Source: Bordetella bronchialis (GTDB lineage Bacteria; Pseudomonadota; Gammaproteobacteria; Burkholderiales; Burkholderiaceae_B). From it: a stretch of 64,000 nt of DNA. Positions 17,432-28,524 of this stretch are shown in pieces (within the stretch, counting starts at the first letter, position 1; every line of letters starts with the position of its first letter). The stretch lies in contig NZ_CP016170.1 of NCBI RefSeq assembly GCF_001676705.1, positions 3,596,001 to 3,660,000 on the forward strand, given 5' to 3'. Made by a program: the position numbers and the translations under genes. The notes below the pieces were generated by a model. The model was given only the letters and a program-made list of their open reading frames with translations, did not search any database and had not been told where the DNA came from.

Positions 17432-17483
17432 CCCCACGACGAACACCCGATGCCGTTTGGGCATCCCATGTTCGTCCGTGTGG
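17432..17483 (+). promoter_or_regulatory. Leader RNA domain B: long imperfect hairpin
   Basis: GACGAACA (17438-17445) pairs with TGTTCGTC (17469-17476). An inner stem GATGCC (17449-17454) pairs with GGCATC (17460-17465) across a 3x3 internal loop, with a five-base terminal loop. The outer stem extends by CAC/GTG after one bulged C and then by CC/GG after one mismatch. As DNA it could also act as an operator dyad. Confidence 0.6.
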
Positions 17484-17500
17484 CTCCTCACCTTGATGGC

Positions 17501-17533
17501 AGCGCTCCGGTCGAACATCGACAAAGGAGCGCT
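17501..17533 (+). promoter_or_regulatory. Leader hairpin sequestering the SDR ribosome-binding site
   Basis: AGCGCTCC (17501-17508) pairs perfectly with GGAGCGCT (17526-17533), which contains the AAGGAG ribosome-binding site of the ATG at 17536. An inner stem GTCGA-ACA-TCGAC (17510-17522) stabilises it. The pairing is seen directly. Control of translation (riboswitch, thermosensor or leader-peptide type) is inference. Confidence 0.65.
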
Positions 17534-17535
17534 CC

Positions 17536-18288
17536 ATGCAAACCCTTCCCCATACACCCCGTACTGCGCTGATCACGGGCGTCAGCCGTTCTCGGGGCCT
17601 CGGCTTCGCGGTTGCCACGCAGCTCGCCGAACTGAACCATCACGTCATCCTGACGGCAAGGGACAAGAGCCAGGCGGAACAATTTGCCGTGCAATTGCGC
17701 GAAACAGGCCGTGAAGCGACGGCCCTGCGTCTCGATCTGGCCGATCGATCCAGCATCCACGAAGCAGTCAGCCACCTCGCTCGAACGATCGGCCATCTGG
17801 ACGTGCTGGTGAACAACGCCAGCACCATGCCCGACTTCAATACACGCTCGGTGCTGGAGGTCGATTTCGATGACGTTCAATCAGCGTTTCAGGTTGATGT
17901 AATCGGTTGTTGGTGCCTGACCCAGGCCCTGCTTCCGCTACTGCGCCGGGCACCGGCGGCGCGCATCGTCAATGTTTCAAGCGGCGGGGCACGGCGGATC
18001 GGAAGCTGCAAGCCGGGGCCCGTCCATTCTCCGGCCCATTCGCTTGCCAAGTACACGCTCGACGCCCTGACGGCGACCCTGGCCACGGCGCTTGCCGATA
18101 CGCCGATTCTCGTCAACGCCGTCGATCCAGGATCGGTCGCCACCCATCCCGAACGAGGCGACGACGCAGACGACCTGCCTCCCGCCGAAGCCGCCAAGGG
18201 CATTGTCCGGGCCGCAACGCTGAGTGCCGATGGCCCCACGGGCGGGATCTTCAGGGATGACCACCCCTTGCGAATAATTTCGCAATGA
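17536..18288 (+). CDS. SDR family protein with His in place of the catalytic Tyr
   Basis: A 250-residue SDR of the subgroup with an expanded cofactor motif (ALITGVSRSRGLGFAVATQL). The VNNAST and RIVNVSSGGARR segments (catalytic Ser) are present. The active-site segment reads SPAHSLAKYTLDALT, so residue 168, normally Tyr in PAYSLSK-type sites, is His (codon CAT at 18037-18039, one base from TAT). The Lys four residues on is kept. The ending GPTGGIFRD is typical of the subgroup. Its TGA overlaps the ATG of the MFS gene (ATGA), so the two are translationally coupled. The enzyme is probably inactive or altered. Confidence 0.9.
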   Translation: MQTLPHTPRTALITGVSRSRGLGFAVATQLAELNHHVILTARDKSQAEQFAVQLRETGREATALRLDLADRSSIHEAVSHLARTIGHLDVLVNNASTMPDFNTRSVLEVDFDDVQSAFQVDVIGCWCLTQALLPLLRRAPAARIVNVSSGGARRIGSCKPGPVHSPAHSLAKYTLDALTATLATALADTPILVNAVDPGSVATHPERGDDADDLPPAEAAKGIVRAATLSADGPTGGIFRDDHPLRIISQ

Positions 18289-19504
18289 ACAAAGCCCTGG
18301 TCGTCATCTTCGCTACCATCGCACTCGATGCGGTCGGGATTGGCCTGATCTTTCCGATCCTGCCGCGTCTGATCGAGGACGTGACCCACGCCGCGAATGT
18401 TGCCTCCTACGTCGGCGTTCTCGCCGCGCTTTACGCAGCGATGCAGTTTTTCTCCGCGCCTGTCCTCGGTTCCTTGAGCGACCGGCTGGGCCGCCGGCCC
18501 GTGCTGCTGATCTCTCTGGGAGGCGCGGCCGTCAACTATGTATTGATGGCGTTCGCGCCGTCGCTGGGGCTGCTGATCGTCGGCCGTGCCGTGGCCGGGC
18601 TCACCAGCGCCACCATCTGGGTCGCAGCGGCCTACATCACCGACATCTCGCCCGATGAGTTGCGGGCGAAACGCTTTGGCTCTTCAACGCCATGTTCGGC
18701 ATTGGCTTCATCCTCGGACCGGTTCTAGGCGGTACCCTCGGCGATTACGGGCTGCGGCTACCGTTCATCGCTGCTGCGGTACTCAATGCGGGCAACGTGC
18801 TGCTGGCGCTGTTCCTGTTGCCGGAATCCCACACGCCCAGCCGCGAGAAGATCGACCTAGCCACACTCGATCCGCTGCGTCCCTTGCGCATGGCGTTCGC
18901 GATGAAGCCGCTGATGCCCGTGGTTGCCGTCTTTTTCATCCTGAGCGCGACCGGCGAGGTGTACGGCACCTGCTGGGCATTGTGGGGCAATGACGTGTTC
19001 CAGTGGAACGGCCGATGGATCGGTCTTTCGCTGGGCACCTTCGGCGTATGCCAGACGTTGGCGCAAGCGTTCCTACCGGGCCGGGCCGTACAACGGCTGG
19101 GAGAGCGCGGCGCCGTGCTGGTCGGCATCGCCGGTGCGTGTGCCGCACTGATGGTCATGGCCTGCACCACGCAGGGCTGGGTGGTGTTCGCCATTATGCC
19201 GGTCGTCGCGCTCGCGGGTCTGGGCACGCCTGCCTTGCAATCGCTTGCAAGCCGCCTCGTCGACGAAAGCCAACAAGGCCAGTTTCAAGGCGTGCTGGCG
19301 TCCGTAATGAGCCTGGCGTCCATCGCCGGGCCGCTGGTGTTTTCGAGCGTCTATTTCCTCGTTCGAGAGCGGTGGCCGGGGGCCATCTGGCTGGCGGCCT
19401 TGATCGTCAACGCGATGGTCGTGCCGCTCGTATTCGGCTTGCGATTCAGTGCCGCGAGGAATCCTGCCGCAAATCAGTCAGATGCCCGCGATCGCGGCAT
19501 CTGA
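18285..19504 (+). pseudogene. MFS transporter (TetA/Bcr-like) with a one-base frameshift
   Basis: A 12-TM major facilitator of TetA-like type broken by a single missing base. The first frame reads MNKALVVIFATIALDAVGIG through motif A (GSLSDRLGRRPVLL) to ISPDELRAKRFG, then runs into nonsense and stops at 18728. Using the base at 18680 twice (GGC-CTC) restores LFNAMFGIGFILGPVLGG and the rest of the protein to 19504. The lost base is therefore a C near 18680. Restored, the protein would be about 406 residues, the normal length. The start overlaps the SDR stop. Either a real pseudogene or a sequencing error. The substrate is unknown; tetracycline export cannot be assumed. Confidence 0.85.
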
Positions 19505-19523
19505 GCGCCGTGCACGCGCAAGG

Positions 19524-20180
19524 CTACAGTTCGCTCAGGAACTCCCTAACCACGGCTACGCAATGATCGAAGCTGGGCGTGTACTCCAGCGTGGCGATGG
19601 CCTCGAACGCGGCGCGCAAGCTGGCATGCGGCGCTCGGATCTGGGACAGGAATGCCTTCCGATGGCGTAGAAGGAATGGTGTCGCTGCCAGAAGCTGCTG
19701 AGGCTCGCGCTCGATGACGAGCGCAAAGTCGAAGAGATCGCGCGCCGTGACCCGATCGCCACGGTGGTACATCTTCTTTGCAATGATTTCAGCGGCGGTC
19801 TCTACTTTCACTGAGCAACCGCTGAGATCCCAGATGTCCCAAGCGTCGTCCAGAAGATTGGGAGCCGCCACGAAATCGACCTCGCCCTCCTCGAACTGGA
19901 GTTTGACGAAGGCACCCGGTTGCTCAGTGTAGTCCTGCGTCAATTCCGCGGCTGTGTCGCTCAAACGGGGTGAGACGAAACCGAGGTACTGCGGGTCAGG
20001 CACGAAGATGTCGATGTCTTTGCTCAGCCGATGCCGGTAACGAAACATCAGCACCGTTCCGCCGCCCAGCGTCCAGAACGGGTCTGCGATGCCGCCATAC
20101 CGTTTGATCTCGTCAATCAGCGCCAGCGCCCGCGGGAACAGCTTCTCCCAGGGACCGCTGGGCAATGCTCCGGATTTCAT
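19524..20180 (-). CDS. AbiEii/AbiGii-type nucleotidyltransferase toxin (DUF1814)
   Basis: A 218-residue nucleotidyltransferase-fold protein of the AbiEii/AbiGii/MenT toxin family. The catalytic signature is visible: LGGGTVLMFRYRHRLSKDID with the GG and the Asp pair, the further acidic position EGEVDFVAAP, and the family C-terminal motif KKMYHRGDRVTARDLFDFAL. The ATG at 20180 overlaps the stop of the upstream regulator as ATGA; a GTG at 20186 is an alternative. It is cotranscribed with that regulator, which should be its antitoxin. Toxins of this fold transfer nucleotides to tRNA or other targets; the target here is not known. Confidence 0.88.
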   Translation of the reverse strand: MKSGALPSGPWEKLFPRALALIDEIKRYGGIADPFWTLGGGTVLMFRYRHRLSKDIDIFVPDPQYLGFVSPRLSDTAAELTQDYTEQPGAFVKLQFEEGEVDFVAAPNLLDDAWDIWDLSGCSVKVETAAEIIAKKMYHRGDRVTARDLFDFALVIEREPQQLLAATPFLLRHRKAFLSQIRAPHASLRAAFEAIATLEYTPSFDHCVAVVREFLSEL

Positions 20181-20707
20181 GCCCACAGCGTCCGGCGGTG
20201 CACCGACAACGATCCAGCCAACTTCGCCACATTACGCCAGACTTGCTTTGGCGACTGGTGTGTATGCGAGGCAGCCTCCTCCACAGCCATCACGACGACA
20301 GGCACGGGCGCCTCATCCAGCAAATGCGTCATGTGCGGAGCAAAGGAAGCAGGCACTTCACCACTCGCCAGGGCTTGCTCCAGCATCTCGGGCGCCAGTT
20401 CTTGCGCATAGCTGACACTGGCGGTCTTGGCCGCCATCCACAGTCCGCGCTTCTTCCGCCGCGCTTGGGTATCCAGCTTAGGACTGTCCAGGCCCAGCAC
20501 AGCCATGACCTGCCCCACCCGGTTGACACCCAGATCGCTCAAGGTGCCGTTCTCCAGGCCTACCAGCGTCTGACGAGACAGGCCGCTCAGGTGCGCCAAC
20601 TGCGCTTGGGACAGGCCCAGCTCAGAGCGCCGGGTCCGCACGGCATGGCCGATATCGATGAGGTTCATGGCAGGCAGAAACCGAGAAGTGTCTGAAATTT
20701 TTGACAT
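20177..20707 (-). CDS. XRE-type HTH antitoxin of the AbiEii-like pair
   Basis: A 176-residue protein with an N-terminal XRE helix-turn-helix (AVRTRRSELGLSQAQLAHLS, then GLSRQTLVGLENGTLSDLG) and a C-terminal domain of about 100 residues without a recognised fold. The ATG at 20707 has GGGAGG upstream; a later Met at MNLIDIGH is possible. The stop overlaps the toxin start by four bases. Autoregulation of the pair and neutralisation of the toxin are inferred from the operon layout. Confidence 0.85.
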   Translation of the reverse strand: MSKISDTSRFLPAMNLIDIGHAVRTRRSELGLSQAQLAHLSGLSRQTLVGLENGTLSDLGVNRVGQVMAVLGLDSPKLDTQARRKKRGLWMAAKTASVSYAQELAPEMLEQALASGEVPASFAPHMTHLLDEAPVPVVVMAVEEAASHTHQSPKQVWRNVAKLAGSLSVHRRTLWA

Positions 20708-20817
20708 ATTACGCCTCCCTGCCATGACCTGCAAGAGGCGGATCCGCCAGTCCGTACGAGGCGCTTCGCCGCCATGGCTCTCACGTGCGGAAGTGTCTGG
20801 GAACTCGCGCTTCTCGG

Positions 20818-20833
20818 CGCCCCGTTTGGGGCG
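20818..20833. repeat. CGCCCC-GTTT-GGGGCG inverted repeat upstream of the IS3 orfA stub
   Basis: A perfect 6-bp stem with a four-base loop ends 10 bp before the ATG of the orfA fragment. It is probably part of the left end of the lost IS3-family element. No matching right end is visible. Confidence 0.5.
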
Positions 20834-20843
20834 AGGAGTAGCC

Positions 20844-20999
20844 ATGAAACGGTCGAGATTCACCGACGAGCAGATCGCGTACGCGCTGCGCTTGGCCGAA
20901 GGCGGCACGCCCGTGGTCGACGTCTGTCGGCAGTTGGGTGTGTCCGAGGCGACCTTCTATACGCGGACGTTACGACGATTTTTCGATAGCTGGCGATAG
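20844..20999 (+). pseudogene. IS3-family transposase OrfA, truncated
   Basis: The first 40 codons read MKRSRFTDEQIAYALRLAEG, then GTPVVDVCRQLGVSEATFYT, the N-terminal HTH of an IS3-family OrfA (usually continuing EATFYxWKxKYxGL). After FYT (about 20963) the sequence departs to RTLRRFFDSWR and stops. The rest of orfA, orfB with the DDE catalytic site, and the right inverted repeat are absent. It lies directly against the 3' end of guaA, marking an old insertion at the boundary between accessory and core DNA. Confidence 0.8.
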
Positions 21000-21017
21000 C
21001 CCTCGAAGGACGTCAAT

Positions 21018-22610
21018 TCACTCCCACTCAATCGTCGCGGGCGGCTTGCTGCTCACGTCATACACGACCCGATTGATCCCCCGCACTTCATTGATGATCC
21101 GCGAGCTGACCTTGGCCAGCAAGGGATACGGCAAGGGCGCCCAATCCGCGGTCATGAAATCCGAGGTCTGCACGGCGCGCAGCGCGACGACGTAGTCGTA
21201 GGTCCGCCCATCCCCCATCACCCCCACCGACTTCACGGGCAGGAACACGGCGAAGGCCTGCGAAGTGAGGTCGTACCAGGACTTGCCGCTTACCGGATCC
21301 AGGGTGCTGCGCAGTTCTTCGATGAAAATCGCATCGGCGCGGCGCAGCAGGTCGGCATACTCGGTCTTGACCTCTCCCAGGATGCGCACGCCCAAACCCG
21401 GACCCGGGAAAGGATGGCGATACACCATGCCGTGCGGCAGGCCCAGCGCCACGCCCAGCTCGCGCACTTCGTCCTTGAACAGTTCGCGCAGCGGTTCCAG
21501 CAGCTTCAGGTTCAGCGTTTCCGGCAAGCCGCCCACGTTATGGTGCGATTTGATCGCCACTGCCTTGCCCGTCTTGGCGCCGGCAGACTCGATGACGTCC
21601 GGATAGATCGTGCCCTGCGCCAGCCATTTCGCGGCCTTCAGCTTGCCGGCCTCGGCCTGGAAGACTTCGACGAATTCGCGGCCGATGATCTTGCGCTTGG
21701 CTTCCGGGTCGGACACGCCGGCCAGCTTGCCCATGAACTGCTCGCTGGCATCGATGTGCAGGATCTTCACGCCCATGTTTTCGGCGAAGGTCTGCATGAC
21801 CTGCTTGCCTTCGTCCAGGCGCAGCAGGCCGTGGTCGACGAAGACGCAGGTCAGCTGGTCGCCGATGGCCTTGTGGATCAGGGCCGCGGCCACGGAGGAA
21901 TCGACGCCGCCGGACAGACCCAGGATGACCTCGTCGTCGCCGACCTGCTCGCGAATGCGTTGCACCGCCTCGGACACGTAGTCGGGCATGTTCCAGTCGC
22001 CCTGGCAGCCGCAGATCTCGCGAACGAAACGTTCCAGCAGCGCCTTGCCCTGGATGGTGTGCGTGACTTCGGGGTGGAACTGGACGCCGTAGAAGCCGCG
22101 CGCCTCGTCGGCCATGCCGGCGATGGGGCAGGACGGCGTGGAGGCCATCAGCTTGAAGCCCGGCGGCAGCTGCGTAACCTTGTCGCCGTGGCTCATCCAG
22201 ACCTTGAGCATGCCGTAGCCTTCCGGCGTGGTGAAGTCCTCGATATCGGTCAGCAGGCGGGTATGGCCGTGGGCGCGAACCTCGGCATAGCCGAATTCGC
22301 GATGATCGGACCACTCTACCTTGCCGCCCAATTGCTGCGCCATGCTTTGCATGCCGTAGCAGATGCCGAGCACCGGCACGCCTACCTCGAAGACGGCGTG
22401 CGGCACGCGCAGCGAGCCTTCTTCGTAGGCGGATGCATGGCTGCCGGACAGGACGATGCCCTTCAGGCCCTGCGCCACCTGCGCACGCACGAAATCGTCG
22501 CCGACGTCGCCAGGATGGATTTCGCAGTACACGCCGGTCTCGCGCACGCGACGGGCGATAAGCTGGGTGACCTGTGAACCGTAATCGAGGATGAGAATGC
22601 GCTGGTGCAT
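21018..22610 (-). CDS. guaA: GMP synthase (glutamine-hydrolysing)
   Basis: A 530-residue amidotransferase converting XMP to GMP with glutamine and ATP. The ATG at 22610 gives [20 protein letters not shown], the canonical start; the frame is open further upstream without conserved sequence. Class I glutaminase nucleophile Cys is in [16 protein letters not shown], with the His/Glu pair in [11 protein letters not shown]. The ATP pyrophosphatase P-loop is [17 protein letters not shown]. The C-terminal dimerisation domain ends in [18 protein letters not shown]. It lies 203 bp downstream of guaB on the same strand. Confidence 0.99.
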   Translation of the reverse strand: MHQRILILDYGSQVTQLIARRVRETGVYCEIHPGDVGDDFVRAQVAQGLKGIVLSGSHASAYEEGSLRVPHAVFEVGVPVLGICYGMQSMAQQLGGKVEWSDHREFGYAEVRAHGHTRLLTDIEDFTTPEGYGMLKVWMSHGDKVTQLPPGFKLMASTPSCPIAGMADEARGFYGVQFHPEVTHTIQGKALLERFVREICGCQGDWNMPDYVSEAVQRIREQVGDDEVILGLSGGVDSSVAAALIHKAIGDQLTCVFVDHGLLRLDEGKQVMQTFAENMGVKILHIDASEQFMGKLAGVSDPEAKRKIIGREFVEVFQAEAGKLKAAKWLAQGTIYPDVIESAGAKTGKAVAIKSHHNVGGLPETLNLKLLEPLRELFKDEVRELGVALGLPHGMVYRHPFPGPGLGVRILGEVKTEYADLLRRADAIFIEELRSTLDPVSGKSWYDLTSQAFAVFLPVKSVGVMGDGRTYDYVVALRAVQTSDFMTADWAPLPYPLLAKVSSRIINEVRGINRVVYDVSSKPPATIEWE

Positions 22611-22633
22611 GGTTGGCTCTGGTAATGGGCCGG

Positions 22634-22709
22634 GGCCCTTCAGTCTGGAATCTGGCGCCTGTCGAACTCCGATATCAGGCGCAGGCCCTTCAACACTGAT
22701 ATCTGGCGC
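22634..22709. repeat. Degenerate direct repeat in the guaB-guaA spacer
   Basis: Two copies of about 25 bp (22634-22658 and 22684-22709) share GGCCCTTCA at the left and ATCTGGCGC at the right, 50 bp apart. Between them GATATCAGGCGCA (22671-22683) is a further related unit. No function is assigned; it sits in the transcribed spacer before guaA. Confidence 0.55.
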
Positions 22710-22813
22710 AGCCACCGGATCTGCTGGCGGCGCGGCGCGTCAAATAGAAAAGCGCACCGGCGGGAAGCGGGCTTCCTCCGGTGCGCGGATCGTGCATGGC
22801 GGTGCGCCGTGTA

Positions 22814-24409
<1,596 letters not shown>

Positions 24410-24541
24410 TCAGGCAGGCGCGACAGCCGGCACCGGCTGGCGGGAAAGGGACGGACAGGCCGCCACGAAAGGCGCCAGCCGAACCGGGCCGGATGAGGAC
24501 AGTCCGTCTCGTCCGGCCGCCCTGCCCCGCCGTCACGCCGC

Positions 24542-26650
<2,109 letters not shown>

Positions 26651-27023
26651 GATTTTCTCCAAGGATGGGACCATCCGCGACCGGCGATGCGGCGATCGGC
26701 GGCGATGGGCAACCGTTGGCGTGGCCGGACCGCGCCAACGGAACTCCGTCCGCTATCTTCGCCTTGCCCTAAGGAAAGCGCAAGGGACGGAGAGGCCAAC
26801 TAAATAGGGCGCGGCAGGCCGTTTTTCAAGGCCTCGTCCCCGTTTTTCGCCCGCGCGGGGATCCTCGCCGCGCGGCGCCGGGACGACATGCGCCGACGGC
26901 AAAGCGCCCCGTCCTGGCGGCCATGGCCGCCGCCGCACGGCCGAAGGGATTATCCCGGCCCCGCATGCAAGTAGAATGACGCCGTCCCGGCTCGCGATGC
27001 CGGGCCTGCCTTTCCCGCCCGCC
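26651..27023. other. 373-bp divergent intergenic region
   Basis: It separates fusA (leftward) from the methyltransferase (rightward). It is very GC-rich, apart from an AT-richer patch around 26795-26812 that may hold the fusA promoter. I see no conserved gene, strong terminator or known RNA. Confidence 0.5.
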
Positions 27024-27884
27024 ATGCCCGATACCCACGAAATACGCCCCGGCCAGTCCATCGAGCTGCTGAAGGCGCTGCACATCCTTACACGCGACGG
27101 CAAGATGAACCAGGACAGCCGCCGCAAGCTCAAGCAGGTCTATCACCTGTTCCAGTTCATCGAGCCGCTGCTCAAGAGCCTGAAGGAAGACGGCCGGGAT
27201 ATCTCGCTGGTGGATCACGGGGCCGGCAAATCCTACTTGGGCTTCATCCTGTACGACCTGTTTTTCAAGGACCTGCACGACCGCTCGCATATCTACGGCA
27301 TCGAGACCCGCGAGGCACTGGTGGTGCATACGCGGGAGCTGGCCCAGCGCCTGGGCTTTGCCGGCGGCATGTCCTTCCTGAACCTGTCGGTGGCTGAAGC
27401 GACGGAATCGCCCGAGCTGCCCGCCACGGTGGATATCGTCACCGCCCTGCATGCGTGCGACACGGCGACCGACGATGCCATACGTTTCGCCCTGCGCAAA
27501 CAGGCGCGCTACATCGTCGTGGTGCCCTGCTGCCAGGCGGAAGTCGCCGCGGCGCTGCGGCGAACCAAGCAGCAGACCATGCGCGATCCGCTATCCGAGA
27601 TCTGGCGCCACCCCCTGCATACGCGCGAATTCGGCAGCCAGGTGACCAACGTCCTGCGCTGCCTGCAATTGGAAGCCCACGGCTACCAGGTGAGCGTGAC
27701 CGAGCTCGTGGGGTGGGAACACTCGATGAAAAACGAGCTGATCATCGCCCAGCGCAAGAATGCACCGCAGCGCCGCGCGGCCGAACGGCTGAATGCCATG
27801 CTGGAGCGCATCGGGCTGCAGGAACTGAAAAGCCGCTTCTTCGCGCCGGAGGAGCTGGCCGGCGCCGACACGCACGCGGCCTAG
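27024..27884 (+). CDS. Class I SAM-dependent methyltransferase (Methyltransf_32 type)
   Basis: A 286-residue protein from the ATG at 27024; an ATG at 26976 would add 16 Pro-rich residues and cannot be excluded. After a helical region (KMNQDSRRKLKQVYHLFQFI) comes the SAM-binding motif SLVDHGAGKSYLGFILYDLF. Then follow YGIETREAL, DIVTALHACDTATDDAI and YIVVVPCCQAEVAA, whose CC-Q is typical of the Methyltransf_32 family. The substrate is unknown. It converges with the DUF1415 gene. Confidence 0.88.
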   Translation: MPDTHEIRPGQSIELLKALHILTRDGKMNQDSRRKLKQVYHLFQFIEPLLKSLKEDGRDISLVDHGAGKSYLGFILYDLFFKDLHDRSHIYGIETREALVVHTRELAQRLGFAGGMSFLNLSVAEATESPELPATVDIVTALHACDTATDDAIRFALRKQARYIVVVPCCQAEVAAALRRTKQQTMRDPLSEIWRHPLHTREFGSQVTNVLRCLQLEAHGYQVSVTELVGWEHSMKNELIIAQRKNAPQRRAAERLNAMLERIGLQELKSRFFAPEELAGADTHAA

Positions 27885-27942
27885 GACGGGACGGCGCCGC
27901 GGGATCGTCTGGCGGGACCGAGCCGGCATCGAAGCAGGCGCC

Positions 27943-28503
27943 CTATTCCCCGTCGCGCATCAGCTTGCGCCAGCCATCCCATCCCAGGCGCCGCATGGTG
28001 TCCTGGTTGCGCTCGTAGATATCGTCCGGATCGGGATAGGCGTCCACCGCGCGCGCGATGCTGTCTTCGCGCAGCAAGTGCAATATGGGAAACGGCGACC
28101 GGTTGGTGCAGTTCTCGATATCGCCGGGCTCCGTGCCCGCGAACTGGTAGTCGGGATGAAAGCTGGCGATTTGCAGCACGCCCCGCAGCCGCAAGCGCTT
28201 GAGCAGCCGCTCGCCCTGCCCCAGGAACTCGTTGTAGTCGCCGAAATCCCGCAGCGCCGAGGGCAGGATCAACAGCGTGGTGTCCAGGATACGCGGATCG
28301 CTGTCCGCCAGCAGGCGCAGCTCGCTTTCCAGGTCGGCGGCGACACCGGCGGCGTCCGTCGCGGGACTGGCCACGTAGCGGATCTGCTCCTTTACATGGA
28401 CCGCCTTGGCGAAGGGACACAGGTTCAGCCCGATGACGGCGCGCGTCAGCCACCGCCGGGTGGCGGCGATGGCGATGTCAGCCTGCGAGTCCATGCGCGC
28501 CAT
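27943..28503 (-). CDS. DUF1415 domain-containing protein
   Basis: A 186-residue protein of the conserved proteobacterial DUF1415 family, with the characteristic IGLNLCPFAKAVHVKEQIRY near the N-terminus and the C-terminal CTNRSPFPILHLLREDSIAR. No catalytic role is established for the family; the invariant Cys-Pro-Phe and the second Cys suggest metal or redox chemistry, which is inference. The start at 28503 has AAAGGCGGG upstream, with a second Met three codons later. It follows the M20 peptidase by 21 bp and is probably cotranscribed with it. Confidence 0.9.
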   Translation of the reverse strand: MARMDSQADIAIAATRRWLTRAVIGLNLCPFAKAVHVKEQIRYVASPATDAAGVAADLESELRLLADSDPRILDTTLLILPSALRDFGDYNEFLGQGERLLKRLRLRGVLQIASFHPDYQFAGTEPGDIENCTNRSPFPILHLLREDSIARAVDAYPDPDDIYERNQDTMRRLGWDGWRKLMRDGE

Positions 28504-28524
28504 CGCCCGCCTTTGTACGCGGCC

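Larger units (their letters stand above)
17135..17535. other. 401-bp intergenic region with a structured leader
   Basis: No convincing gene lies between the DUF417 gene and the SDR gene. The left part (17135-17360) should hold the two divergent promoters, but I see no clear -35/-10 pair. The right part (17363-17533) is packed with stem-loops, described in the next entries. Confidence 0.7.

Noticed and set aside
18660..18700. Programmed frameshift in the MFS gene
   Set aside because: There is no slippery heptamer, stimulatory ribosome-binding-like site or poorly read stop as in prfB. A plain one-base deletion explains it better.
18285..19504. Tetracycline resistance determinant
   Set aside because: Only general TetA-like MFS similarity is visible, the gene is frameshifted, and no tetR-type repressor is adjacent.
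20844..20999. Active IS3 insertion sequence
   Set aside because: orfB, the rest of orfA and the right end are missing.
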